From the NCBI RefSeq assembly GCF_002441655.1, contig NZ_JXJU01000007.1, forward strand, positions 55,561 through 119,560: DNA of 64,000 nt. Reading direction: 5' to 3'. Each line of letters begins with the position of its first letter. Position 1 is the stretch's first letter. This stretch comes from Lactococcus fujiensis JCM 16395. GTDB taxonomy: Bacteria > Bacillota > Bacilli > Lactobacillales > Streptococcaceae. Under the pieces are notes generated by a model. That model saw only the letters and a list, made by a program, of their open reading frames with translations, was not told the DNA's origin and searched no databases. The translations under genes were made by a program, and so were the position numbers. This document shows positions 43,765 through 53,014 of this stretch, in pieces.

Positions 43765-43909
43765 TGTGTAAGTACGGATGGTTAATTAAGCAAAACTAAT
43801 TTCTCTTTCTTAGAGAAAACATATTTCCAAAATCGGCCCATTTGATTCCTTTTGTGTTACAATTACAGATAATTCAATAAAATTCAGGAATTTAGAAAAA
43901 TTAGGGATT

Positions 43910-45151
43910 ATGAGAGACTTTTGGAATTTAAAGCGCAATCTACAAATAAGGATTTTGATTGTGTTTTTGGCGTCATTTAGTTATGGCACCGTTTTTTCTT
44001 CAATGACAATTTATTACAATCAACATCTTGGCGCCACAATCACGGGTGCCTTTCTTGCCACTTCAAGCCTGGCAACATTTGTTTCAGGCTTGTTGGCTGG
44101 TTTTTGGGCGGACAAATTTGGACGAAAACCAGTTATGACTTGGGGAACGACGATTCAAGTAATCGGTTCTGTTATTGCACTTTTATCGAACGTTCCTGGT
44201 CATGTAAATCCATGGACAACATTTCTTGGCTTTTTGTTGATTTCATTTGGCTTTAATTTTGATGTAACTGCAGGATCTGCTATGATAATTGATGACTCAA
44301 TGCCAGAAAATCGTAAAACAGTATTTATGCTTAACTATTGGGCGCAAAACTTATCCGTGATTATTGGAGCAGCACTTGGAGCGTGGCTTTTTAAACCAGC
44401 CTTTTTCCTTTTACTTATCATTTTACTGGTGACAATACTCGTCACATTAATGATTGTCCTATTCATGCTGACCGAGACCTTTACCCCCCTTGTCAGAAAT
44501 GATAAAGAAAAGGAAAGTGTCTTTTCGAGTTATAAGACGGTTTTGGCTGATAAAACATATGTCATTTTTATCATTGCCAATGTCCTCACAACGATGATTA
44601 TCATGCAATTTGACAATTTTTTACCTGTTCATTTGTCCAATTCTTTCCGAACCGTAACCATTTTTGGTTTCCAAATTTACGGACAACGGATGCTAACGAT
44701 CTATTTAATATTAGCTTGTGTGATGGTCGTGACCTTGATGACAACAGTAAACAAATGGACGCATAAATGGTCACATAAGAAAGGATTTGTCCTTGGAAGT
44801 ATCTTGATGACTATGGGTATGATTTTTGCTTTTATGACAACAACTTTCTCTCCAATATTTGTTGCGGGGATTATCTATACGTTCGGAGAAATCATTTATA
44901 CGCCAAGTGTGCAAAGCCTTGGTGCCGATTTAATGAATCCTGAAAAAATTGGGGCTTACAACGGACTCGGTGCTGTGAGACAACCCCTTGCATCAATTAT
45001 TGCGGCTGGTCTCGTTTCAGCGTCACCATTCATCAAAGCGACAGGTGTAAGTATTGCTTTACTAATTGCCGAAATTTGTGCAATTTTACTTTGTGTCCTT
45101 GCAGTTAATCGACACCAACAAGAACGTCATAATTTAAAAAAGTCAAGGTAA
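43910..45151 (+). CDS. MFS transporter (second tandem paralogue)
   Basis: The 413-residue protein starts RDFWNLKRNLQIRILI and has motif A GFWADKFGRKP near residue 63-73. It shares FQIYGQRMLTIYL with its neighbours but is the most divergent copy of the four. AGGGA precedes the ATG. The 145-base gap before it contains a small hairpin (TTTCTCT/AGAGAAA near 43801-43818). It probably has its own promoter. Confidence 0.88.
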   Translation: MRDFWNLKRNLQIRILIVFLASFSYGTVFSSMTIYYNQHLGATITGAFLATSSLATFVSGLLAGFWADKFGRKPVMTWGTTIQVIGSVIALLSNVPGHVNPWTTFLGFLLISFGFNFDVTAGSAMIIDDSMPENRKTVFMLNYWAQNLSVIIGAALGAWLFKPAFFLLLIILLVTILVTLMIVLFMLTETFTPLVRNDKEKESVFSSYKTVLADKTYVIFIIANVLTTMIIMQFDNFLPVHLSNSFRTVTIFGFQIYGQRMLTIYLILACVMVVTLMTTVNKWTHKWSHKKGFVLGSILMTMGMIFAFMTTTFSPIFVAGIIYTFGEIIYTPSVQSLGADLMNPEKIGAYNGLGAVRQPLASIIAAGLVSASPFIKATGVSIALLIAEICAILLCVLAVNRHQQERHNLKKSR

Positions 45152-45218
45152 AATAGGAAATTGTTCGCTTTTTAGCAAAAATAAGTAGATATGATATTGA
45201 TTTATAAAAAGGAGCTTT

Positions 45219-46448
45219 ATGAAAGATTTTTTTGAATTAAATCGAGTGATTAAACTGCGGATCATCATGATGTTTTTGGGAATATTCAGCTATAGTACCG
45301 CAGGAGCATCAATGGCCATTTACTATAATCAGAATATGGGTAGTGCTGTGACCGGCATTCTATTAATTATCGGCTCAATTGTTAGTTTTTTGACGGGGAT
45401 TTTTTCAGGGCATCAAGCGGACTTGAGAGGCCGCCGGCCAATTATGTTGATTGGTGGAATCGTTAGTATTTTAGGCGCGAGCCTCGCTGCTTTTGCGAAT
45501 TCCCCTGCTTTTTTTGACCCTTGGCTTACGTTTTTTGGTTTTTTGATTTTTTCTTTCGGAAGTGGATTATCTGGAACGGCGGCAGAAGCAATGTTGGTAG
45601 ACATAACAGACAGTGAAAATAGGAAAATCGTTTATTCACTTGGTTACTGGGTAATTAACTTGGCAATTGCATTTGGTTCAGCTATTTCAGGTTGGTTCTT
45701 TAGAGATTATCTCTTTGAGTTACTCCTCTTTATTTTAATTTGCACAGTCATTAATTTATTAATTGTTGTGCTTTGGATTCCTGAAAGTTTTGATCCCAAG
45801 CGGTTGAATGATCATCAAAGAAATTCACTTTTACAAGCATATCGCAGGGTTTCGAAAGATAAAATTTTTATGATCTATCTGATCAGTCTTATATTTATGA
45901 GCATATTCTATGCCCAATTTGAATATGCTTTGCCCGTTCATTTGAGTAATACGTTTAAAAGCATCAGGTTCTTTGGTTTTCAAATTTATGGGCAACGGAT
46001 GCTGACGATTATGTTATTGATAAATACAGTCCTCATTGTCCTTTTTCTGTCAACGGTCCGTAAGGTTACAAACCATTGGTCAAACAAAAAAGGGGTGCTC
46101 ATTGGTGCTTTATGTACAGGAATAGGTTTTGCTATTGCTTTATTCTCACAAATATTTGTATTAGAAATCATTGCCATTTTATTGGAAACAATTGGTGAAA
46201 TGATTTTGGTTCCTTTTAGCCAAGCTTTGACAGCTGAGATGATGAATCCCAATCAAGCTGGCGCCTATTCAGGGATGGTTACAATAACTGGCCCGGTTGC
46301 CGCCTTTCTCACAGGGCTCTCCGTATCTGGTACAGCCTTTTATGGTGATATTGGTCTTGGTCTAATTATTTTATTCGTCACAGGAGGAGTCTTAATAACT
46401 GCCTTCCCTGCAATAACAATGCATGAAAAGAAAAAACAAGGAACCTAG
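45219..46448 (+). CDS. MFS transporter (third tandem paralogue)
   Basis: The 409-residue protein starts KDFFELNRVIKLRIIMM; motif A is GHQADLRGRRP near residue 63-73. Its FQIYGQRMLTIMLLINTVL block and the whole C-terminal half are close to the first and fourth copies. AAAGGAG precedes the ATG. Its stop overlaps a GGAAC/GTTCC hairpin (46440-46459). Confidence 0.88.
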   Translation: MKDFFELNRVIKLRIIMMFLGIFSYSTAGASMAIYYNQNMGSAVTGILLIIGSIVSFLTGIFSGHQADLRGRRPIMLIGGIVSILGASLAAFANSPAFFDPWLTFFGFLIFSFGSGLSGTAAEAMLVDITDSENRKIVYSLGYWVINLAIAFGSAISGWFFRDYLFELLLFILICTVINLLIVVLWIPESFDPKRLNDHQRNSLLQAYRRVSKDKIFMIYLISLIFMSIFYAQFEYALPVHLSNTFKSIRFFGFQIYGQRMLTIMLLINTVLIVLFLSTVRKVTNHWSNKKGVLIGALCTGIGFAIALFSQIFVLEIIAILLETIGEMILVPFSQALTAEMMNPNQAGAYSGMVTITGPVAAFLTGLSVSGTAFYGDIGLGLIILFVTGGVLITAFPAITMHEKKKQGT

Positions 46449-46459
46449 TGTTCCTTTTA
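46440..46459 (+). terminator. Short hairpin after the third MFS gene
   Basis: AAGGAAC and GTTCCTTTT pair around CTAGT; the stop codon is in the loop. It is a weak terminator or attenuator. Confidence 0.5.
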
Positions 46460-46471
46460 GAATGTCGTATT

Positions 46472-47692
46472 ATGAAAGATTTTAAAACACTCCATCCCAC
46501 AATAAAAATTCGTTTACTTATGAATTTTATTGGCAGTCTATGTTTCAGCACCGTAGGTGGTTCAATGACCATTTATTACAATAAATATATGGGTGCGGGT
46601 ATTACTGGGATTTTATTAATATTGAGTAGCATTATGGTTTTTGTCGTAGGACTCTACGCTGGTCATTTAACTGATCAACGTGGCCGCCGTCCAATCATGC
46701 TCTTCTCAACAGCGGTCACAACGGTGGGTGCAGCAGTTGCAACCATTGCTAATAGCAACTTTTTCTTTGATCCTTGGATTACCTTTCTTGGCTTTCTGAT
46801 TTTGAATTTTGGATTTGGCTTTTTCAATACGGCAAGTCAGGCAATGATTGTTGATTTGACGACTTCGGAAAATCGGAGAGTAGTTTATTCGATTCAATAT
46901 TGGATTATTAATTTTGCAATACTATTAGGTTCAGGCTTGTCAGGGTGGTTCTTTAGAGATTATCTGGTTTGGCTATTACTTGCAATTACCATTGAAGAAT
47001 TCGCTAGCTTCCTTGTCGTTCTCTTTTGGATTGATGAATCATTTGGTCCAGAGAGTCAATCGACACGGCAAGAAGTCAATATTATTAAGGCTTATTTCAC
47101 AGTAGCAAAAGACAAAGTATTCATGTATTACTTATTTGCTTCAGTTTTTATCGCCATGATTTTCAATCAAACAGATTATTATTTACCTGTCCATTTGAGC
47201 GATGGTTTTCACGCTACAACTTTTTTAGGAATCGAAATCTACGGACAAAGAATGCTGACCATTTTTCTAATAATTAATACTTTAATAATCGTCTTGTTTA
47301 TGAGCACATTGAATAAATGGACTAGAAATTGGTCGCGAAGTAGCGGAATTGGAGTTGGTATTTTATTGGAAGGTGCAGGATTCATTATTGCCTTCTTGGG
47401 CAATAATTTTGCCTTTGAGGTCACTGCATCAATTGTTGCAACGTTTGGTGAAATGATTTTGGTTCCATTTTCACAAGCGCTGCGCGCAGATTTAATGGAG
47501 GGGGACCAAGTCGGAACATACACAGGTGCGTTTTCAGTTACTCAACCTGTTGCGTCTGTTTTATCGGGTGCACTGGTTTCATTTTCAAGCCTTTATGGTA
47601 GCTACGGAATGGCAATTGTTATGGGCTTTATTATTTTGTTAAGTATTGTTCCCTCTATTAAAGCAATTCGGTTGCACGAAGGACAGAATTAA
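46472..47692 (+). CDS. MFS transporter (fourth tandem paralogue)
   Basis: The 406-residue protein starts KDFKTLHPTIKIRLLM; motif A is GHLTDQRGRRP near residue 61-71. It shares YYNKYMGAGITGILLI and EIYGQRMLTIFLIINT with the other copies. ATG 46472 was chosen over a GTG at 46448 because homology starts at MKDF. No clear ribosome site precedes it, so translation may depend on the upstream gene. Substrate is unknown. Confidence 0.87.
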   Translation: MKDFKTLHPTIKIRLLMNFIGSLCFSTVGGSMTIYYNKYMGAGITGILLILSSIMVFVVGLYAGHLTDQRGRRPIMLFSTAVTTVGAAVATIANSNFFFDPWITFLGFLILNFGFGFFNTASQAMIVDLTTSENRRVVYSIQYWIINFAILLGSGLSGWFFRDYLVWLLLAITIEEFASFLVVLFWIDESFGPESQSTRQEVNIIKAYFTVAKDKVFMYYLFASVFIAMIFNQTDYYLPVHLSDGFHATTFLGIEIYGQRMLTIFLIINTLIIVLFMSTLNKWTRNWSRSSGIGVGILLEGAGFIIAFLGNNFAFEVTASIVATFGEMILVPFSQALRADLMEGDQVGTYTGAFSVTQPVASVLSGALVSFSSLYGSYGMAIVMGFIILLSIVPSIKAIRLHEGQN

Positions 47693-47694
47693 AA

Positions 47695-47712
47695 TGTTAT
47701 AATCAAATAATG
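47695..47712 (+). promoter_or_regulatory. Extended -10 promoter placing +1 at the ClC ATG
   Basis: TGT-TATAAT (47695-47703) is followed by CAAATA and ATG 47710, with no ribosome site. Confidence 0.65.
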
Positions 47713-48972
47713 AATTATACAAAACGTAGAGAAATTATTACACTCATATTATCTTGTCTTGTTCTGGGCTTAGTCGTTGGACTAAGCTCATCCTTCTTGA
47801 GTCTTATTCTTGAATTTGTCGAAAAAGTTTTTTTAAATTTTGAAGAAAGTTCGGCAAGACCCTACGCATCTATGACGGACCCTGTGCATCGGCTAATTTC
47901 GATTTTTATTGGTGGACTAATTGTGGCATTCGTATGGTGGCGGATTCGATTGAAACGGGAAGCACTTGTCACAATACCAAATGCCATAAAGGGCAAAGAA
48001 ATGCCTGTTAAATCAACAATTTTACATGTTATCGCACAAATTTTTTATGTCGGAACTGGTGGCTCGATTGGACGAGAAGTTGCACCGCGTGAAGCTGGTA
48101 CCATGTTCGCTCAGCAATGGCAAAAATTGATGTCCCGTTTTTCCTTTTTTAAACTTGCTCCGAGTGATGCTGAACTCTTACTCGCAGCAGCAGCAGGTGC
48201 CGGATTTGCTGGCGTTTATATTGCTCCATTGACAGGAATGTTCTTTTGTATCGAAATTTTGTTAAAAAAAGCGACTGTAAAGACAGTCACTGTCAGTTTG
48301 TCGATGTCCATCATTGCGATGTGGGTAGGCTCTCTATTTAAAGGTTTTACCCCCTATTATGCCATTCCAGATTTACAATTTTCTTTAGCCTTGACTCTGC
48401 CTGCTTTATTGGTGGGACCTCTTTCAGGAATAATGGGAATTTATTTTAGAAAGCTGTTTAAATGGGCTGAAAAAAATCAAACGAAGGACAAGGGGATTTT
48501 GTGGCAGCTCCCTTTAGTTGCTTTACTGACAGGAATAGTTGCATTGTTTTTCCCCCAGGTGATGGGAAATGGACGTGGTGCGGCTCAATTTGCAATGAAT
48601 TCAGCAAACATGTCATTGCTGACAAGCTTACTACTAATAGCAATTTTGAAGGCTATTTTAACAGTCCTAACGATCCGTTCGGGTGCAAGTGGTGGAACAC
48701 TTACACCATCGATTGCGCTCGGTGCTTGTCTTGGAGCAGTCATTGCCATCTTATTTAATTGGACTTGCTTCCCCATTTCAGTCGCACAAGTTGCTGTCAT
48801 TGGAGCGGCTGCTTTATTAAGTGTTTCACAACGAGCCCCACTTATGGCGAGTTTTATGATGATTGAAGTAACACATTTAAATTACACCGCAATTATTCCG
48901 TTGGGATTAGCCGTTCTTTTAGCAAAATTGACAGAAAAACTATTTGAAAATAAAAATAAAAAAGCACTCTAA
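47710..48972 (+). CDS. ClC-type chloride channel/transporter
   Basis: The membrane protein (420 residues) has about 10-12 hydrophobic segments. The ClC anion-site blocks are recognisable but variant: GTGGSIGREVAPREAG near residue 117-132 (the usual form is GREGP) and SGASGGTLTPSIALGACLG near 323-341. The first GSGIP-type motif is not evident. This matches a divergent voltage-gated chloride channel subfamily; a fluoride or other anion preference cannot be excluded. The gene lacks a ribosome site and may be leaderless. Confidence 0.88.
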   Translation: MNYTKRREIITLILSCLVLGLVVGLSSSFLSLILEFVEKVFLNFEESSARPYASMTDPVHRLISIFIGGLIVAFVWWRIRLKREALVTIPNAIKGKEMPVKSTILHVIAQIFYVGTGGSIGREVAPREAGTMFAQQWQKLMSRFSFFKLAPSDAELLLAAAAGAGFAGVYIAPLTGMFFCIEILLKKATVKTVTVSLSMSIIAMWVGSLFKGFTPYYAIPDLQFSLALTLPALLVGPLSGIMGIYFRKLFKWAEKNQTKDKGILWQLPLVALLTGIVALFFPQVMGNGRGAAQFAMNSANMSLLTSLLLIAILKAILTVLTIRSGASGGTLTPSIALGACLGAVIAILFNWTCFPISVAQVAVIGAAALLSVSQRAPLMASFMMIEVTHLNYTAIIPLGLAVLLAKLTEKLFENKNKKAL

Positions 48973-48987
48973 AATGGAGTGCTTTTT
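48959..48987. terminator. Bidirectional terminator
   Basis: AAAAAGCACTC and GAGTGCTTTTTG pair around TAAAATG between the convergent ClC and CPBP genes. Confidence 0.9.
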
Positions 48988-48990
48988 GAA

Positions 48991-49611
48991 TTAGATTGGA
49001 AAAACAACAAAGACCATTACGTCCCATAAAGCGTGTGAAATAATAATAGTAAACATGTTGCGGTTGTATTTGTAAAGTAAACCCCAGAATGTACCACAAA
49101 TTAATGCTGCCATAAAGAGCATAAAGTTGAAGGCCCAAATGTGAATCGCTGCATAGACTAGTGTAGCAACGGCGAAACCAATCCACGGTCCCCATTTTTC
49201 AGTCATGCGTTCCATAACAAAACCACGCCAGAAAATTTCTTCCGCTGGACCAATGATAAACAGTAAGAGAAGCGCGATCATGACTAAACTTGAACCAGAT
49301 TTCAAGCCGTAAATAGCACTAACTTGAGGTGCTGCGAAGTGGAAAAGATGAATTGAAATAAAATTGCCAATCCAAAAGACGACCCACATAAAGGCGGCAG
49401 AAGCGATACCGATGATTAAGTCGCGCCATGAGAAATGGAATTTTTTCCAAAATTGATTGCCTGCAAGAAGACTTAGTGTGATCAATACCACGCCCGAGAA
49501 AGCCATTGTTAGCCAGAAATTAACGTGCATTTTAGTCCAAGGACTGAACATAACGAACCACAAAGCTGCGGCAACAAGGATAATATAAGAGAGTTTTAAT
49601 TTATTTTTCAT
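48991..49611 (-). CDS. CPBP family intramembrane glutamic endopeptidase
   Basis: The 206-residue membrane protein has 5-6 helices. GPAEEIFWRGFVMERM near residue 121-136 is the EExxxR motif of type II CAAX/Abi proteases, and AAIHIWAFNFMLF near 159 and ISHALWDVMVF near 190 carry the further conserved His/Asn or Asp. Such proteins process lipidated or signal peptides or give bacteriocin self-immunity; the role here is not known. It lies 23 bases after menA and may be cotranscribed with it. Confidence 0.88.
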   Translation of the reverse strand: MKNKLKLSYIILVAAALWFVMFSPWTKMHVNFWLTMAFSGVVLITLSLLAGNQFWKKFHFSWRDLIIGIASAAFMWVVFWIGNFISIHLFHFAAPQVSAIYGLKSGSSLVMIALLLLFIIGPAEEIFWRGFVMERMTEKWGPWIGFAVATLVYAAIHIWAFNFMLFMAALICGTFWGLLYKYNRNMFTIIISHALWDVMVFVVFPI

Positions 49612-49634
49612 TTTATTAGTTCTAAATGTGATGA

Positions 49635-50540
49635 TTAAAAAATCATTGAGAGAAGCATTGAAAGAATGAGTGCCCCAGAGACAAACAGTTGCAAATTGGC
49701 CGTCATTTTATCGAGGTCTTTAATGGTTGTTTTATCAGTTTCAGTTGCTTGATCAACAAGTTTGGTATTTTTAAACGCAATAGGTAAAGTTGCCAAAGAA
49801 ATTAAACTCCAGATAGGGAGTTGTTTAAAAATTACTGAAATGATAACAATCACGTATGAAAGATAGGTCAGCAAATTGTAGTATACAATTGAATTTTTAA
49901 CACCTAAAATGCTAGCAAATGTTTTAATACCTGCACTTGTATCATTTTCAATATCACGTAAATTGTTGGCATGTAAAACGTTGACCGTAATTAAAGCGAA
50001 ATGGATACTTATGAAAAGAAGCGTACCACTAAAATGTTGGGTCATCGTGAAGTAGGTCCCCATCATAATTGTTGGACCATAAACGAGAAAAATAAGTAAA
50101 TCTCCCATCGCAATAGCTTTAAATTTACGGTAATAAACCGTTCCTAAAGTTCCAAAAAGGCCAATCCATAACAGAGGCAGACCTGACTGACTTGTTAAAT
50201 AAAGACCAATAATAACACCTAGAGTCGTGATGATTCGTCCAAATGTTTGAATTTGTTTGGGCGTAAAGCGACCGCTCGTGATAATATCTGTCCCGACAAC
50301 TGAACCTGGTTTATCTATACCATTTTTGAAATCGTAATAATCACTGATTAAATTACCGCCAGCTTGGAAAAAAACGGAACCAATAACAGCAAGGACTCCC
50401 AAAGGCCAACGACTAGAATATTCGGGTGCATCAACAAGCACGAATAAAACGGTAAATAAAGTTGGCAAAGCCGTAACAACGAATGACCAAGGACGAGTTG
50501 CGATGAACCAGTCTTTTGGCTTTAAAGTATAAGTATTCAT
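49635..50540 (-). CDS. menA: 1,4-dihydroxy-2-naphthoate polyprenyltransferase
   Basis: This UbiA-family membrane enzyme (301 residues) attaches the prenyl tail in menaquinone synthesis. The first Asp-rich motif is in NLISDYYDFKNGID near residue 62-75 and the second is NNLRDIENDTSAGIKT near 191-206. About 8-9 helices are present. Its presence fits the lactococcal ability to respire when haem is supplied. AAAGGAAA precedes the ATG. Confidence 0.93.
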   Translation of the reverse strand: MNTYTLKPKDWFIATRPWSFVVTALPTLFTVLFVLVDAPEYSSRWPLGVLAVIGSVFFQAGGNLISDYYDFKNGIDKPGSVVGTDIITSGRFTPKQIQTFGRIITTLGVIIGLYLTSQSGLPLLWIGLFGTLGTVYYRKFKAIAMGDLLIFLVYGPTIMMGTYFTMTQHFSGTLLFISIHFALITVNVLHANNLRDIENDTSAGIKTFASILGVKNSIVYYNLLTYLSYVIVIISVIFKQLPIWSLISLATLPIAFKNTKLVDQATETDKTTIKDLDKMTANLQLFVSGALILSMLLSMIF

Positions 50541-50768
50541 TAAAATTTCCTTTGTTTATTTACTTATGAAAATTCATAAATTTATTATAAAAGCAGTATT
50601 TACAAATTATAACAAATTTTCTTTGTAAATTTTAGAACAAAGTTTTTTAAATTAATTTTGATATAGAAAAAATATGTTAAAATAGAGCATAGAAATAAGG
50701 GCCACAAAAGGAGATTTCTACCTAGGCTACTATTTGAAAATGAGAAATAAGAAAATGAGTACAGAATA

Positions 50769-51308
50769 ATGAGAGTAGTCGCAGGAAATTATGGCGGTCG
50801 TCCACTAAAAACATTGGCAGGAAAGACCACCCGACCAACAACAGATAAAGTTAAAGGTGCAATATTTAATATGATTGGTCCCTTTTTTGAAGGTGGTCGG
50901 GTGTTAGATCTCTATGCTGGTAGTGGTAGCCTCTCAATCGAAGCCGTTTCTCGAGGAATGGATTTTGCCGTACAAGTCGAAAAAGACCGCTCAGCTCAAA
51001 TGGTCATCAATGAAAATATTAAAATGACGAAGGAAACTGATAAATTTCAATTGATGAAAATGCCAGCAGAACGTGTATTATCAGTACTGACAGGCCAATT
51101 TGATTTAGTTTTACTGGATCCGCCTTATGCAAAAGAACAAATCCAAAAAAATTTGTTAGAAATGCAAGAAAGAAATTTACTCACAGAAGAAGTTGTTGTT
51201 GTTTGTGAAACGGATAAGATGGTTGAACTACCATCACAAATTGGACGGCTCAATCTGACTAAGCAAAAAACGTATGGAATTTCTAAAATATCAATTTATA
51301 AATTTTAA
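50769..51308 (+). CDS. rsmD: 16S rRNA (guanine-966-N2)-methyltransferase
   Basis: The 179-residue enzyme methylates G966 of 16S rRNA. MRVVAGNYGGRPLKTL starts the family, with VLDLYAGSGSLSIEA near residue 45-59 (SAM loop) and LVLLDPPYA near 114-122. It lacks a ribosome site; the ATG overlaps the stop of a 9-codon frame (TAATG), so translation may be coupled. It is followed by coaD, as in many Firmicutes. Confidence 0.94.
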   Translation: MRVVAGNYGGRPLKTLAGKTTRPTTDKVKGAIFNMIGPFFEGGRVLDLYAGSGSLSIEAVSRGMDFAVQVEKDRSAQMVINENIKMTKETDKFQLMKMPAERVLSVLTGQFDLVLLDPPYAKEQIQKNLLEMQERNLLTEEVVVVCETDKMVELPSQIGRLNLTKQKTYGISKISIYKF

Positions 51309-51366
51309 TGTCAATTTGGTTGACAGGATCGTAAACTTGATTGACATCGCTGAATAAAGGAGTAGT

Positions 51367-51879
51367 ATGATTGAGAGAATAGGGCTTTATACAGGGACTT
51401 TTGACCCTTTGACAAATGGACATTTAGACATTATTAAACGTGCAAGTCAACAATTTGATCACCTTTATATTGGGATTTTTAAAAATGACCAAAAAAATCC
51501 GATGTTTCCGACTGATCAACGTGTCGAAATGATTAGAGAAACAATATCAGGACTGACAGAATTAGAAAATGTAACCGTCATTCGTCATGAATCTGATTTG
51601 ACCGTTAATGTTGCTAAAAAACTAGGCGTAACAGCTTTAGTTCGGTCAGTTCGAAATGCAACCGACTTGGAATATGAGAAAAACATGTGGATTTTCAATC
51701 ATGCGATGACGGATGTGGAAACGATCTTGTTTATGGCAAAGCCTGAATTTGAATTCCTGAATTCAACTCGGATGCGTGAATTAACAGCATTCGGACAAGA
51801 TGTGAGTCAGTGGGTTCCAGAAAATGTGGCGCATGAAATTGAAAAACTCCGCAAAAAATTGAAAAACGAGATAAAATAA
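51367..51879 (+). CDS. coaD: Phosphopantetheine adenylyltransferase
   Basis: The enzyme (170 residues) makes dephospho-CoA from phosphopantetheine and [20 protein letters not shown] near residue 7-23 holds the HxGH-type nucleotide motif (NGH), and [12 protein letters not shown] near 91 is the second family block. AAAGGAG precedes the ATG. It follows rsmD after 58 bases, and a small TGTCAA/TTGACA hairpin (51309-51325) lies in the gap. It is followed by the PDZ protease gene, a conserved trio in lactic acid bacteria. Confidence 0.95.
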   Translation: MIERIGLYTGTFDPLTNGHLDIIKRASQQFDHLYIGIFKNDQKNPMFPTDQRVEMIRETISGLTELENVTVIRHESDLTVNVAKKLGVTALVRSVRNATDLEYEKNMWIFNHAMTDVETILFMAKPEFEFLNSTRMRELTAFGQDVSQWVPENVAHEIEKLRKKLKNEIK

Positions 51880-51889
51880 AGAGAAAATA

Positions 51890-52957
51890 ATGAAAAATGA
51901 AAAGTCAACTCCTTCTCTAAATTCAAAAAAGAGAAGTAAACTATTAAAACGCATATTAATGATTGGCTTACCAATTCTTGCAGTCATCGCCCTAATTGTT
52001 CCGACAAATAATTACATTGAAGTCCCTGGAACGACAGAATCCGTGAATCAAATGGTCAAAGTTGATGGTAAAAAGGATCAGTCAAAAGGAAATTTTTATT
52101 TGACGACCGTTGAAATTGCACAGGCCAACTTAGCGATGATGATATATGCTCATTTTAATTCGTTTGCAACGATTTATAGTGCAGAAGATCTGATGGGGAA
52201 TTTGTCGAACTCACAATATGATTTAGTGAATCAATTCTATATGCAGACGGCACAAAACACAGCTATTTATCAGGCTTTCAAACAAGCAAAAATGCCCTAT
52301 GAATTGAAATACGATGGCGTTTATGTGCTTGACATTTCAAAAAATTCAACGTTCAATGATAAATTACAAATTGCTGACACGGTAACCGAAGTGAATGGAA
52401 AATCATTCAAGTCATCTGAAGAAATGATGAAGTTCATCCAGAAGCAAAAAGTTGGCGACCCAGTTAATATTAAAGTTACAAGAATTGATGGTGGAAATCA
52501 TAGTTTTGACGGACATTTTGTTAAAATTTCAACTGGTAAAACGGGAATTGGCATCAGTTTAGTTGATCACACTGAAGTGATTACGACGCCGAAAGTTACC
52601 ATTGATGCAGGTCAAATCGGTGGTCCAAGTGCTGGAATGATGTTTACGCTAGAGATTTATAGTCAAATCACGGGCAAAAATTTACGAGACGGCCGTGAAA
52701 TTGCTGGTACAGGAACAATCAATTCAGATGGGTCAATTGGTCAAATTGGTGGCGTTGATAAGAAAATTGCTACGGCAAGCAAAGAAGGCGCCAACCTTTT
52801 CCTTGTCCCCGATTCTGGGAGTAAAAAAGCAGATGATAATAATTATTTGGCTGCCAAAGCAGCTGCAAAAAAATTAAACACGAAAATGAAGATTATTCCT
52901 GTTAAGACTTTGCAAGATGCAATTACTTATCTTGAAACAGGGAAAATTAATGATTAA
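51890..52957 (+). CDS. Membrane-anchored PDZ/Lon-type serine protease (SepM family)
   Basis: The 355-residue protein has one N-terminal membrane helix (about 20-42), a PDZ domain (about 125-205; DGVYVLDISKNSTF, ADTVTEVNGKSF) and a Lon-like C-terminal domain. The catalytic Ser is in IGGPSAGMMF near residue 246 and the Lys in GGVDKKIATA near 290. SepM proteases process peptide pheromones outside the cell, notably in streptococci. It lies 10 bases after coaD. The gap to the downstream Rgg regulators makes a role in peptide signalling possible, but that is only inference. Confidence 0.92.
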   Translation: MKNEKSTPSLNSKKRSKLLKRILMIGLPILAVIALIVPTNNYIEVPGTTESVNQMVKVDGKKDQSKGNFYLTTVEIAQANLAMMIYAHFNSFATIYSAEDLMGNLSNSQYDLVNQFYMQTAQNTAIYQAFKQAKMPYELKYDGVYVLDISKNSTFNDKLQIADTVTEVNGKSFKSSEEMMKFIQKQKVGDPVNIKVTRIDGGNHSFDGHFVKISTGKTGIGISLVDHTEVITTPKVTIDAGQIGGPSAGMMFTLEIYSQITGKNLRDGREIAGTGTINSDGSIGQIGGVDKKIATASKEGANLFLVPDSGSKKADDNNYLAAKAAAKKLNTKMKIIPVKTLQDAITYLETGKIND

Positions 52958-53014
52958 TCCAGTTTTTACTGGATTTTTCAAGTTTAATATTCGAATATAT
53001 GAGAAAGGTTGAAC

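Noticed and set aside
51309..51325. TGTCAA/TTGACA hairpin between rsmD and coaD as terminator
   Set aside because: The stem is six pairs and lacks a T run, so termination is unlikely.
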